Shown here: positions 37,955 to 47,393 of the stretch, in pieces
How the letters are laid out: each line of letters starts with the position of its first letter
Position numbering within the stretch: the stretch's first letter is position 1
Assembly: GCF_030269925.1 (NCBI RefSeq)
Contig: NC_085132.1
Coordinates: 1,200,501-1,264,500, forward strand
Direction of reading: 5' to 3'
DNA length: 64,000 nt
From: Bombyx mori
Lineage: Eukaryota; Arthropoda; Insecta; Lepidoptera; Bombycidae
Notes under the pieces: generated by a model
What the model saw: the letters and a program-made list of their open reading frames with translations, nothing else
Databases searched by the model: none
What the model was told of the DNA's origin: nothing
Program-made: the position numbers and the translations under genes

Positions 37955-40363
37955 ATGGACAATTGTAAAGAGAAATTACCCCAGGAGGGTACCTCCCGCT
38001 CAGCGGGAGGAGAATCCCTCCGTGCCTCCGAGCAATCGGAGGCACGCAGCCCCTCGTATTCTGGGGGGGGCAACAATTGCCAAGATGTAGGAGGCGGTAG
38101 CACGAACCGCGAAAGGGAGAGGATCCCGTTCGTGCAACCTGAGCGCTGTGACAGCGCGCTCTCACTACGCTCAACGCGAAGCTCCGCAAGGGGATACGCG
38201 TCAAGCGGTCGAGAGTCGCCGCTGTTCCTGCAAGACAGCGTTGGGCGATCTATCAGCCGGAACCAGGCTGAACCAAGGACTCGGAGGAAGCGGAAGACGG
38301 TCCAACGACCAGCGACCACCGCTCCTTCCGACTCATCGGAGGTTGAACCCGCGCCCGCCAAATTCATGGCGGTTGAGGAAGGGCCGGTAAACGTTGTGGT
38401 GTGTTCGGCCATGGAACGTAGTCAGGAGCTGAGGCTGACTTATAGCATACCAGCTGCTACCCCTTCGGTGCGAACCGATGCCCCCCGCTGTCGGACAGCG
38501 GAACGGACCCGAGAAGGTGAGGTTGAGCGGCTGACCCGCTCCCTCATGGAGATAGATCCAGATGACCCCGGAGGAAAGTTTCATGTGCTGAAGGAAATTG
38601 TCTCCTCAGTGGCGTCCAAGTCAGGCTCTTTAAAGGGCACGTACGTCCGGGCCCTGAAGTGTGTAGCCGCTACCCTGGAAGTATATCTGGAGGCTTTCCT
38701 TCAGCGCACAAGCACGGAGGAGGTAGCCAACCTGCGGTCGCAACTGGAGCGGTTGCACTCAGAAAATGGGGAGCTACGGATGGAGAGCGTGCGTGCGAGA
38801 GAGGAGTTGACTGATATGCGTGCGACCCTCGATGGGGTTGTTGGATGCCAAAGCAATTTGACAATTCCGCAACCCCCGCTAGAAGACATTCTACAAGAAA
38901 AGGATAAGGAGATCGAGGAGCTGAAGCGGCAAATCACGATCCTGGAGGCTCGCACCTCCAAAGTTGAGCGCGCGAGGCCATTGCTGGCGCACGAGCGCCC
39001 CGCGCCTATGTCATCGTCACGTGGAACAGTGGCGGCACCAGCGCCTTCAAAAGCCACAGTGACCAAAGTGGGTGCAGCACCCGCGACGCGCGCTTTGGCT
39101 AACTTGGCCGCACCGGTCAAGTCTGCTAGCAGGCGAGTGCATGCTCAGCCCGCAAGGCCGCCGACCGCCGCTCCTGCCCCACTCCAGCCAGCAAAAGCGG
39201 GGTCTGGAAGGAGTCGCGCTAAGCAGAAGAAGGGCCTGAACGCCGCCAAGCAGGCGCAGACCCCCCAGCCCCGTCCGCTACCATCCGCCCCGTCCAACAT
39301 GAACGAGGCGTGGACCACAGTGGTGAGGCGGGGTGGAAGGAAAACACAAACCTCGCTTGACCCTCGGCCCGTCCTTGTGGCCGCCGCTCCCCAGACTATG
39401 GGTCGAGAGGCAGCTAGGACAAAAAAGAAAGGGCGGAAGTCAAGGAAACCGCGCGCCCCACGGTCGGCGGCAGTAGTTTTAGAGCTGCTGCCGGCTGCGA
39501 AGGAAAAAGGCTTCACTTACGGGGAGGTGATGGCCCGGGCGCGCTGTAGCGTTGATGTAGACGCTATAGGCGTAGAGGGTGGCATCCGAGTCCGGCACAC
39601 AGCTAACGGGGCTCGGCTGCTTGAATGTCCCGGTGCCGACTCCGGCGCGGCTGCAGACAGACTGGCGGCCCGGCTTCGCGAAGTCCTGCCGGACCCGGAA
39701 GTCGTGCGAATCGAGAGGCCCGTCAAGATGGCAGAGATTAAGGTGACGGGCCTGGATGAGTGCGCTACTCAGATGGAAGTGGCCGCCGCTATTGCATCGC
39801 AGGGCAACTGCGCCCTCGCACAAGTGAAGGTGGGAGAGCTCCGGAGTTGTTACTCTGGGGCTTTCACCGTGTGGGCGCGTTGCCCCGTGCAGGCGGCCAC
39901 CCTGTTGGCCACGCCTCCACAAGGTCGGCCTGCCGACTCGCCGGGGAGGCTGCGCGTGGGTTGGGTGATAGCCCACGTGCAGCTGCAGGAGGCACGTCCA
40001 TGGCGATGCCTCCGGTGCTTTGGCACCGGGCACGGCCTCGCCAAGTGCCCGTCGGCTGTGGATCGCAGCGGACTTTGCTTCCGTTGCTGTCAGCCCGGAC
40101 ACAAGGCAGCCTCCTGCACCGCTGCAACACCGCACTGCGTGTTGTGTGATGCAGCGAAACGGCGGGCCGATCATCGGGCCGGGGGTCCGGCCTGTCTTTC
40201 CGCACCCTCCTCCACAAAGAGGAGGCGTGGCGGGAAAAAGAAGAAAAAGTCAGAGGAAGAGCCGGCTGCGTGTGAAACAGCCGGCCCGTCAGTTCCCGCC
40301 GCGGCCGTCGGGCCGCAAGGCGGGACGGAAGACGAGGGAGCGATGGACGTGATACCTCAATAA
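37955..40363 (+). CDS. element 2 ORF1: Gag-like RNA-binding protein
   Basis: 802 residues. It shares LPQEGTSRSAGGESLRA and SYSGGGNNC near the N-terminus with element 1. A heptad-rich coiled coil is at about 250-330 (LRSQLERLHSENGELRMESV), then an Ala/Pro-rich basic linker with NLS-like KKKGRKSRKPR, an RRM-like part, and three knuckles from C685: CLRCFGTGHGLAKC, CFRCCQPGHKAASC, CVLCx9Hx6C. The tail is Lys/Glu-rich (KKKKKSEEE). The role is packaging element RNA with the ORF2 protein. The stop TAA shares its last A with the ORF2 ATG. It is about 100 residues longer than element 1 ORF1. Confidence 0.92.
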   Translation: MDNCKEKLPQEGTSRSAGGESLRASEQSEARSPSYSGGGNNCQDVGGGSTNRERERIPFVQPERCDSALSLRSTRSSARGYASSGRESPLFLQDSVGRSISRNQAEPRTRRKRKTVQRPATTAPSDSSEVEPAPAKFMAVEEGPVNVVVCSAMERSQELRLTYSIPAATPSVRTDAPRCRTAERTREGEVERLTRSLMEIDPDDPGGKFHVLKEIVSSVASKSGSLKGTYVRALKCVAATLEVYLEAFLQRTSTEEVANLRSQLERLHSENGELRMESVRAREELTDMRATLDGVVGCQSNLTIPQPPLEDILQEKDKEIEELKRQITILEARTSKVERARPLLAHERPAPMSSSRGTVAAPAPSKATVTKVGAAPATRALANLAAPVKSASRRVHAQPARPPTAAPAPLQPAKAGSGRSRAKQKKGLNAAKQAQTPQPRPLPSAPSNMNEAWTTVVRRGGRKTQTSLDPRPVLVAAAPQTMGREAARTKKKGRKSRKPRAPRSAAVVLELLPAAKEKGFTYGEVMARARCSVDVDAIGVEGGIRVRHTANGARLLECPGADSGAAADRLAARLREVLPDPEVVRIERPVKMAEIKVTGLDECATQMEVAAAIASQGNCALAQVKVGELRSCYSGAFTVWARCPVQAATLLATPPQGRPADSPGRLRVGWVIAHVQLQEARPWRCLRCFGTGHGLAKCPSAVDRSGLCFRCCQPGHKAASCTAATPHCVLCDAAKRRADHRAGGPACLSAPSSTKRRRGGKKKKKSEEEPAACETAGPSVPAAAVGPQGGTEDEGAMDVIPQ
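37979..38066 (+). promoter_or_regulatory. structured RNA region at the start of ORF1 (element 2)
   Basis: Outer pairing CCCCAG (37979-37984) with CTGGGG (38061-38066). Hairpin 1 is CCTCCCGC (37992-37999), loop TCA, GCGGGAGG (38003-38010). Hairpin 2 is CGTGCCTCCGA (38021-38031), loop GCAA, TCGGAGGCACG (38036-38046). A GGAGGG/CCCTCC pairing can enclose hairpin 1. Element 1 keeps the fold with changed bases. Confidence 0.5.
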
Positions 40364-40380
40364 TGGATCACGTCCATCGC
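40340..40380 (+). promoter_or_regulatory. hairpin presenting the TAATG stop/start overlap
   Basis: GCGATGGACGTGAT (40340-40353) pairs perfectly with ATCACGTCCATCGC (40367-40380). The 13-nt loop 40354-40366 contains TAATG (40361-40365). A role in termination-reinitiation of ORF2 is inferred. Confidence 0.6.
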
Positions 40381-43300
40381 TTCCTTCAAGCGAACGTGAA
40401 CCACTCCGCCAGGGCGCAGGATCTCCTCGTCCATACCATGGCGGAGTGGTTCATCGACATCGCGATCGTCGCGGAGCCATACTTCGTACCTTCCGACCGG
40501 GAGGACTCCTGGGCCGGAGATGTCGATGGCTCCGTGGCGATCGTGATGCGACAGTCGGCGGCGTTACCCCCCCTTGGAATGGTGGCCAGGGGATCTGGGT
40601 ACGTCGTAGTTAGGGTCGACGAAACCGTCGTGATCGGGGTGTACTTCTCTCCGAACAGGAGTCTCGCCGAGTTCGAGCAGTTCCTGGGTGGGCTCGAGGC
40701 GTTGGTTCATCGCTTCGAGTCTCGCCCAGTGATACTAGCGGGGGACCTCAACGCTAAATGTACGGCGTGGGGATCCCCCCGCACGGACTCGCGTGGCGAA
40801 TTCCTGTCGGAGTGGGCTTTCGCGACCGGCCTCTGTCTCCTAAACAGAGGTTCGGTCGCGACCTGCGTGCGGTGGAACGGGGAATCACACGTGGACGTAT
40901 CGTTCGCGTCTCCGTCCGCCGCGCGCCGTGTCTGTGGTTGGCGTGTCCTCGAGGGGGCGGAGACGCTCTCGGATCATCGGTTCGTCCGATTTGAGCTCTC
41001 CGTTTCCACCTCGTTGAACGCGCCGGCCGAAGACGCCCGCGGCGAGGAGGAGCTCCCGCGTAGTGCTCCCCGATCATTCCCGCGATGGGCACTGAAGCGC
41101 CTGAACAAGGTGCTTGCGGTGGAGGCGGCCACAGTGGCCGCGTGGGCGCCGATGCCCGCGCGTCTAGTGGACGTGGAGTTGGAGGCCGAATGGTTCCGGG
41201 GTACGATGCGTCGCGTCTGCGATGCTGCGATGCCCCGGGTCAGCGGTCGCGCTCCGCGTGGCGGTGCGTACTGGTGGACGCCCGAGATCGCGCTCCTCCG
41301 AGAGGAGTGCGTGCGGGCGCGCCGCCGAAGCGCCCGCCACCGCCGTCGCCGCCTTCGCGATGCGGACTTCGCGGAGGTGGCGACCCGCCTGCATGCCGAC
41401 TGCCGTCAGAAGCAGGAGGCACTGCGGCGGGCCATCGGCGAGGCCAAGTCTCAGAGCATGAAGACGCTCCTGGAGACGCTTGACCAAGATCCTTGGGGGC
41501 GCCCGTACCAAACGGTCCGCAAGAAATTGCGGCCGTGGGCGCTCCCGGTGACGGAACGTCTCCAGCCTCAGCAGCTGCGGGAGATTGTCTCCGGGCTGTT
41601 CCCGCGGATGGAGAGGGGCTTCGAGCCCCCTTCCATGGGCGCGCCACCACGCAGTAGCGTGAGCGGTGATGCCCCTGCTGAGGTGGTCCCTCCGAGCATC
41701 TCGGAGGAGGAGATTCGTGCGGCCGTGTCGAGGATGCGGAGGAAGGACGCGGCCCCCGGCCCTGACGGTGTTCACGGCCGGGTCTGGGATTTGGCCTTCG
41801 GTGCCCTTGGGGACCGACTCGTGCGGCTCTATGAAGCCTGCCTCGAGTCGGGACGGTTTCCGAAGCAGTGGAAGACGGGCAGACTTGTTCTGCTAAGGAA
41901 GGAGGGACGCCCCGCGGACTCACCTGCGGGATATCGTCCCATCGTGCTGCTGGACGAGGCTGGAAAATTGCTCGAGCGGGTGGTGGCCGCCCGCATCGTC
42001 CAGCATCTGACGGGGGTGGGTCCCGATCTGTCAGCGGAGCAGTTCGGATTCAGGGAGGGCCGCTCGACCATCGACGCGGTGATGCGCGTGCGTGCCCTCT
42101 CTGATGAGGCTGTCGGCCAGGGCGGGGTTGCACTGGCGGTGTCCCTTGACATCGCCAACGCGTTCAACACCTTGCCCTGGTCGGTGATCGCAGGGGCGCT
42201 GGAGTATCACGGTGTCCCTGCGTATCTCCGTCGGCTGATCGGGTCCTACCTCGAGGACAGGTCGGTCGTGTGCACCGGGCACGGTGGGGCGGTGCTCCGC
42301 TTCCCCGTCCAGCGCGGTGTTCCACAGGGGTCGGTCCTTGGCCCTCTCTTGTGGAACATCGGCTACGACTGGGTCCTGCGTAGCGCCCTAAGTGCTCCTC
42401 TTCCGGGTCTGAGCGTAGTTTGTTACGCGGACGACACTTTGGTCGTGGCCCGGGGGAGGGACTTGCGAGAGTCTGCCCGTCTTTCCTGTGCGGGGGTGGC
42501 CTTCGTCATCGGCAGGATCCGAAGGCTGGGTCTGGAGGTGGCGCTCGATAAATCCCAGGCCCTGTTGTTTCACGGGGCCCGGAGAGCGCCGCCTCAGGGG
42601 GCCCACCTCGTGATCGGAGGCGTTCGCGTCGAGATCGAGGCAACCGGGTTGCGGTACCTCGGTCTCGTACTGGACGGTCGTTGGAGCTTCCGCGCTCACT
42701 TTGAAAGATTAGGTCCCCGACTGATGGCGGCTGCCGGCTCGCTGAGTCGGCTGTTGCCGAACGTCGGGGGGCCTGACTTGGTGGTGCGCCGCCTCTACAC
42801 GGGGGTGGTGCGGTCGATGGCACTGTACGGGGCTCCCGTGTGGTGCCACGCCCTGACCCGCGACAACGTTGCGGCGTTGCGACGTCCGCAGCGCGCGATT
42901 GCGGTCAGGGCGGTTCGTGGATACCGCACCGTCTCGTTTGAGGCGGCGTGCGTGCTAGCTGGGACGCCTCCCTGGGACCTGGAAGCGGAGGCGCTCGCTG
43001 CGGATTACGCGTGGCGATGCGATCTCCGCTCCAGGGGGGAGCCGCGTCCCGGGGCGGCGGAAGTTCGAGCGCGGAAGCTTCAATCTCGGCGTGCCGTGCT
43101 CGAGGCGTGGTCTCGCCGCCTGGCGGACCCCGCCTACGGGCGACGGACCGTCGAGGCGATCCGCCCGGTCCTCTCGGAATGGGTGAATCGCGACCGAGGA
43201 CGTCTCACCTTCCGGGCGACACAGGTGCTCACGGGACACGGCTGTTTCGGTCGCTACCTGCACCTCGTCGCCCGGAGGGAGCCGACGCCGAAGTGCCACC

Positions 43301-43602
43301 ACTGCAGTGGCTGCAACGAGGACACGGCGGAGCACACGCTCGCGTACTGCCCCGCTTTCGTGGAGCAGCGCCGCGTCCTCGTTGCAAATATAGGACCGGA
43401 CTTGTCGCTTCCGACCGTCGTGGCTACGATGCTCGGCAGCGACGAGTCCTGGCAGGCGATGCTCGACTTCTGCGAGTCCACCATCTCGCAGAAGGAGGCG
43501 GCGGAACGGGAGAGGGAGAGCTCTTCTTCCCTCTCGGCGCCGTGCCGCCGCCGTCGAGCCGGGGTTCGGAGGAGGGCGTTTGTCCAGCTCCAGCCCCTAT
43601 GA
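40363..43602 (+). CDS. element 2 ORF2: endonuclease-reverse transcriptase
   Basis: 1079 residues, intact. AP-type endonuclease at about 5-235 (QANVNHSARAQDL, AGDLNAKC near 126-133, SDHRF at 203-207). Reverse transcriptase at about 440-735 (LLRKEGRPADSPAGYRPI, FREGRSTIDAV, AFNTLPWS, GVPQGSVLGPLLW, YADD at 688-691). C-terminal zinc finger C-x2-C-x9-H-x4-C from C978. It would nick genomic DNA and prime cDNA synthesis from the nick in the nucleus. About 55-60 percent identical to element 1 ORF2 by eye in the RT core. It starts at the ATG in TAATG; no other start is plausible. Opposite-strand ORFs of 100-230 codons here are shadows of GC-rich coding DNA. Confidence 0.95.
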   Translation: MDHVHRFLQANVNHSARAQDLLVHTMAEWFIDIAIVAEPYFVPSDREDSWAGDVDGSVAIVMRQSAALPPLGMVARGSGYVVVRVDETVVIGVYFSPNRSLAEFEQFLGGLEALVHRFESRPVILAGDLNAKCTAWGSPRTDSRGEFLSEWAFATGLCLLNRGSVATCVRWNGESHVDVSFASPSAARRVCGWRVLEGAETLSDHRFVRFELSVSTSLNAPAEDARGEEELPRSAPRSFPRWALKRLNKVLAVEAATVAAWAPMPARLVDVELEAEWFRGTMRRVCDAAMPRVSGRAPRGGAYWWTPEIALLREECVRARRRSARHRRRRLRDADFAEVATRLHADCRQKQEALRRAIGEAKSQSMKTLLETLDQDPWGRPYQTVRKKLRPWALPVTERLQPQQLREIVSGLFPRMERGFEPPSMGAPPRSSVSGDAPAEVVPPSISEEEIRAAVSRMRRKDAAPGPDGVHGRVWDLAFGALGDRLVRLYEACLESGRFPKQWKTGRLVLLRKEGRPADSPAGYRPIVLLDEAGKLLERVVAARIVQHLTGVGPDLSAEQFGFREGRSTIDAVMRVRALSDEAVGQGGVALAVSLDIANAFNTLPWSVIAGALEYHGVPAYLRRLIGSYLEDRSVVCTGHGGAVLRFPVQRGVPQGSVLGPLLWNIGYDWVLRSALSAPLPGLSVVCYADDTLVVARGRDLRESARLSCAGVAFVIGRIRRLGLEVALDKSQALLFHGARRAPPQGAHLVIGGVRVEIEATGLRYLGLVLDGRWSFRAHFERLGPRLMAAAGSLSRLLPNVGGPDLVVRRLYTGVVRSMALYGAPVWCHALTRDNVAALRRPQRAIAVRAVRGYRTVSFEAACVLAGTPPWDLEAEALAADYAWRCDLRSRGEPRPGAAEVRARKLQSRRAVLEAWSRRLADPAYGRRTVEAIRPVLSEWVNRDRGRLTFRATQVLTGHGCFGRYLHLVARREPTPKCHHCSGCNEDTAEHTLAYCPAFVEQRRVLVANIGPDLSLPTVVATMLGSDESWQAMLDFCESTISQKEAAERERESSSSLSAPCRRRRAGVRRRAFVQLQPL

Positions 43603-44220
43603 GGAGGCAGTCTCCTCCCGGTGATGGTCACGGGGCGACCTAAGGGGGTTGAGGCTGCGCCGCACGCTACCGTCACTCTAGCGCGCTGGCACCAGGAGGA
43701 CGGGACGGCGCGTCGGCGGCTGCGGACTGCGATGCGGTCCGCATTTTCGTCGTCGCTGTCGTCGCCGAACATACTGTTGAAGAGCAACCCGGTCGGCGGT
43801 GTATCGCGTTCCGACCCGGCAGGCTGGTTCTGGCCCAGCGGGGTATCCCGGAACACCAGCGGCACCGCCCGGGCGGCCTGGTAGGGCCGCCGTACCGCGG
43901 AGACCGACGTCGTTGGTCGTCGACTATCGCCTCGACGACCCGTCGGTCGGGCGTCCTCGGGGTGGCGCCGCGTGTCTGGTTGTAGTGTTGACCGCGGGAA
44001 CCCCCCTACTCTGAACGGGTTCTGACCCCGGACGGAGATCGGACGTCGGGTGTAAGAGTGCAGGGGAGTCGTTTAGTGGGTGGGCCCTAAAATCCTTGGG
44101 CCCGCGATCTGCTCTCAACACCTGCAGATCGTTGAGTCTCACATACCCCGCGCGCCCCCTAGGCGCGGGGACCTCGTAGGAGGTTCGGCCCCCGGCCCGA
44201 AAAAAAAAAAAAAAAAAAAA
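43603..44220 (+). other. 3' UTR and poly(A) of element 2
   Basis: About 600 nt. The last 75 nt include a GC hairpin, CCCCGCGC (44146-44153) with GCGCGGGG (44163-44170), then ACCTCGTAGGAGGTTCGG and the A-run. Two solo 3' ends (26250 and 60802) share this end, fixing it as the family terminus. Such 3' structures are read by the cognate RT in related elements. Confidence 0.75.
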
Positions 44221-44301
44221 GCCCATAGACATCTACGACGTAAATGCGCCACCCACCTTGAGATATAAGTTCTAAGGTCTGAAACATAGTTACGACGGCT
44301 T
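44221..44301 (-). repeat. Bm1 SINE, part 2 (after element 2)
   Basis: Right target duplication GCCCATAGACA, then TCTACGACGTAAATGCGCCA, breaking off at TTACGACGGCT. The SINE was therefore already 5'-truncated. Confidence 0.9.
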
Positions 44302-44973
44302 ACTCTTTACTTATTTTTTAGCTTTTTTTAGCTTTTACATAACTTTACTTACCTTACTCTTCAGGAGCTGACTAACAACAGGATCGGTAGGAATAAAGTA
44401 GAAATAAAAAAAAAACTTATGATTAAACCTTAAAAATATTTTTATTTTTGTCTGCAAATCACGTAAACCGAAGATAATATAATACGTATTAATAGTCTTT
44501 ATGATTTTCTCGAAAATGTTCCAGTCAAAGATATAGATAGCATGATAAATATTATTAGGCGTCTATTTCACAGGTCGTTAACATGGCTCAGTGAGAAATT
44601 GAGCTTTTTAAGTCGTTTCGGAGATTGTGACGTGTATATTAAGAGCACTTACTCATTTTGAATGGTTTTTATATCAAAAGATTCGAGTTTGAAGCCAATT
44701 GTGTCGTTTTTAATGCGCTTTGTGGGAAAGAGACAAAGAGAAGACTTTCTCCCGATCGAGTGTTATTGCCCCAGTACACAGACTATTTTAATGTTGGTAT
44801 TTCGATTCTACATATCTACATATTTATTTATAACTTTATATACTTGACAGTATAAAGGCGGACTTAATGCCATAGGCATTCTCTGACAGTCTGTCTACCT
44901 TAGGGGAGTGAAGAGATGAACCTTGGCAGGTGTAGTGTTATAGTGATATTAGATACTTAAACATATATATAAA
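44302..44973. other. unassigned span
   Basis: AT-rich. Two overlapping 62-65-codon frames near 44658-44855 lack recognisable domains. Confidence 0.4.
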
Positions 44974-45222
44974 CTAGCTGTACCCGTCCACTTCGCTGGG
45001 CATTTAAAATTAACTTTATTAGTTCTCACCCCCAAAAAGATTCTCATCATTAACGCCCCTGCAACTTGTCTAGGGAGTCCAACACTCATATAAATACTAG
45101 CCTATCCATTAAGTACATGTATTTTCTACATGGTTACCAAGTTTCAAGTCAATCGGATGCATGGTATAGTAGTTATAACGGAACATCCGTAAAACCAATG
45201 TAGATTTATATATTAGTATAGA
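44974..45222 (-). mobile_element. non-autonomous Helitron, complete (ACCCGTCC family), copy 2
   Basis: On minus it starts TCTATACTAATATATAAATC and ends GGACGGGTACAGCTAG, flanked by A and T. 249 bp; same family as 18278-18539. Confidence 0.75.
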
Positions 45223-45289
45223 TATAGCATACATAATATTTATAGATAAAAATATTCATACTTAAAAAAATACATATATTTAAATATAT

Positions 45290-45560
45290 ATCAATCAATT
45301 AGATGACTCTGCTAACTCTCTGAGAAACAGTTCTCGAACCCTTGTCTTAAAAACTTCACGTGTAGTGGCCGACCTTAATATATGGAAGTTTATTATGTGA
45401 ATATCGTCAGCACGATTTAGATTTATGTTAAAATAGTGACCAACCCTCGTTTCGTTAAGGAAACTGTAATTTATTATTGATCTTATTGAATTTTCTTTTA
45501 TACAAATCTGGTCCTGACCGTAACGAATACAATAAAAAAGAGCGTAACAAAAAATAATCT
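45290..45560 (-). pseudogene. open frame remnant, unassigned
   Basis: A minus-strand frame without ATG reads about 85 residues ending ...ADDIHIINFHILRSATTREV, FKTRVRELFLRELAESSN-stop. The tail (RSATTREVFKTRVRELF) suggests the C-terminus of a LINE RT, but I am not sure. Confidence 0.3.
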
Positions 45561-45975
45561 AATGTTTCTCTTATATTCATTGTTCACTATTTTGGCGATA
45601 ATGGCGTACAAATAAAAGATAGATATAATGATGTCACGGGCTTTTTTGTAGGGCTATTTATGATAAACATTTTCATTGTACATTATATAAATACTGGTAA
45701 CTACAACGGTTTTTGTGGCACACGCCAGAATAACTCGCAGATGGTAGATTTTTCTTTCTTACTTGACACTTATTGTTATATTTTGGGTAATTCACACTTT
45801 ATTTTTATAAATTATAGCCTATATGTTATTCTGATGTGTGAGCTATATTATTGTAAAGTTTAATCAAAATCCATTCAGTAGTTCTTAGCGTGAAAGGGTA
45901 ACAGACATACATCCATACATTCTTACAAAATTCCTCGTTTACTCTTATAATATTAGTAGGATGTATCCTATTGTT
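45561..45975. other. unassigned span
   Basis: Contains a 67-codon frame (45660-45863) and, near 45865-45962, TTCAGTAGTTCTTAGCGTGA...CTCTTATAATATTAGTAGG, a Helitron-like 5' end read on minus. No gene. Confidence 0.4.
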
Positions 45976-46172
45976 GTTCCCATAGACACAGCCCACTGAG
46001 TTTCTCGCCGGATCTTCTCAGTGGGTCGCGTTTCCGATCGGGTGGTAGATTCTGCGAAGCACGGCTCTTGCTAGGGTCAGTGCTAGCAACACTCCGGTTT
46101 GAGCCCCGTGAGCTCACCTACATGTTAGGGCGAAGCTGAAATAGCCTCTCAAGGCTATCAGCATTGGTAGGA
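45976..46172 (-). repeat. family A dispersed repeat
   Basis: Reverse complement of the family A blocks (GTGAGCTCACCTACATGTTA, AGCCTCTCAAGGCTATCAGC). Confidence 0.7.
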
Positions 46173-46404
46173 AAAAATATTGTTGTATTATAGTATCGGA
46201 TACAATGATTTTATTTGTAAGTCTGTATTCATCTAATGTTGCAACGTAATTTTTTCATTAACTTAAAGACATCCGATTAACTCGTTGATATTTTGTACAC
46301 GTCTTAAAGATCGGTAAAAATGTAATAATTTTAATACTTTTCCCTAATATCCTGACTAGATTTCCAAGGTTAGACGGATATTTTTTTGGTTTGACTTGCT
46401 TTAA

Positions 46405-46670
46405 AAGCGTGTTCTTCGATCACCGTCCTCGTCGAACCCGTCCCTTGCGACGAAGGGCTCGACGAGTAAATTAACCTACAGACTCAGCCCACTGAGTTTC
46501 TCGCCGGATCTTCTCAGTGGGTCGCGTTTCCGATCTGTCGGTAGATTCTGCGAAGCACTGCGCTTGCTAGGGGCAGTGTTAGCAACACTTCCGGTTTGAG
46601 CCCCGTGAGCTCACCTACGCGTCAAGGAGAAGCTGATATATCCTCTCAAGGCTATCACCATAGGAAGGAA
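46405..46670 (-). repeat. family A dispersed repeat, long copy
   Basis: Includes the extra right-hand blocks seen at 6697 and 36658 (CGAAGGGCTCGACGAGTAAA). Confidence 0.7.
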
Positions 46671-46740
46671 AAAAAAGCGTCTTTAATCTTTACAAAATAT
46701 TAGCAACATAAGAAAAAAAAAATTATATAATGGTATCAAT

Positions 46741-46860
46741 ATTTTTTTTATTGTTTAGATGGATAGTCGAGCTCACATCCCACCTGGTGTTAAACGGTTA
46801 CGGGAGCCCATAGACATCTACAACGTAAATGCGCCACCCACCTTCAGATATAAGTTCTAA
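46741..46860 (-). repeat. Bm1 SINE fragment
   Basis: Antisense tail half of Bm1, ending at GATATAAGTTCTAA where a 130-bp local repeat starts. Confidence 0.85.
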
Positions 46861-47000
46861 AGTGTTAATGCTAAGTTAGGGAGTTACCAGAGCTAGACAT
46901 CCCGAACCTGTACGGTATCATAGCCTGGTCGCTGACTTTCGCCGTGTTGCTGCGATTAAGTGAATTGAAGGATCGGTTATTCCCACAATAAAACTCCATG
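46861..47000 (+). repeat. 130-bp direct repeat, copy 1
   Basis: GTGTTAATGCTAAGTTAGGG to AATAAAACTCCATGAACAT. Copy 2 at 47255-47393 has the same order with small indels. A sense Bm1 lies between them. Confidence 0.8.
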
Positions 47001-47006
47001 AACATT

Positions 47007-47246
47007 GGTGGTAGGACCTCTAGTGGGTCCGCGCGGGTAGGTACCACCGTCCTGCCTATTTCTGCCGTGAAGCAGTAATGTGTTTCGGTATGAAGGGTAG
47101 GGCAACCGTTGTAACTATACTGAGATCTTAGAATTTATATCTCAAGGTGGGTGCCGCATTTAAGTTGTAGATGTCCATGGGCTCCATTAACCACTTAACA
47201 CCAGGTGGGCTGTGGGCTCGTCCACCCATCTAAGCCATAAAAAAAT
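47007..47246 (+). repeat. Bm1 SINE body between direct repeats
   Basis: Sense body from GGTGGTAGGACCTCTAGTGG to AGCCATAAAAAAATA. Confidence 0.9.
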
Positions 47247-47254
47247 ATTAGCGT

Positions 47255-47393
47255 TAATACTAAGTTACCAGAGTTAGACCCCCCGAACCTGTACGGTATC
47301 ATAGCCTGGTTGCTGACTTTCCCGGTGTTGCTTCAAGCTACGATTGAGTGAATTGAAGGATCGGTTATTCCCACAATAAAACTCCATGATAAC
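47255..47393 (+). repeat. 130-bp direct repeat, copy 2
   Basis: GCGTTAATACTAAGTTACCA to AATAAAACTCCATGATAACA. See copy 1. Confidence 0.8.

Larger units (their letters stand above)
37118..44220 (+). mobile_element. full-length R1-clade non-LTR retrotransposon (element 2)
   Basis: 7.1 kb: 5' UTR, ORF1, ORF2 overlapping by TAATG, 3' UTR and a poly(A) of about 20 nt (44201-44220). Target duplication GCCCATAGACA lies at 37107-37117 and 44221-44231, inside a Bm1 SINE. Both ORFs are open and have all motifs, so it may be recent and active. The 5' end and ORF1 start are close to element 1; the 3' UTR is different. TAATG overlaps are known in telomere-targeting R1-clade elements of the silkworm, but this one sits in a SINE. 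Confidence 0.95.

Noticed and set aside
41164..43865. Antisense and off-frame ORFs of 100-230 codons in element 2
   Set aside because: Same reason: low-complexity Arg/Pro/Gly-rich translations of GC-rich DNA over a verified RT gene.
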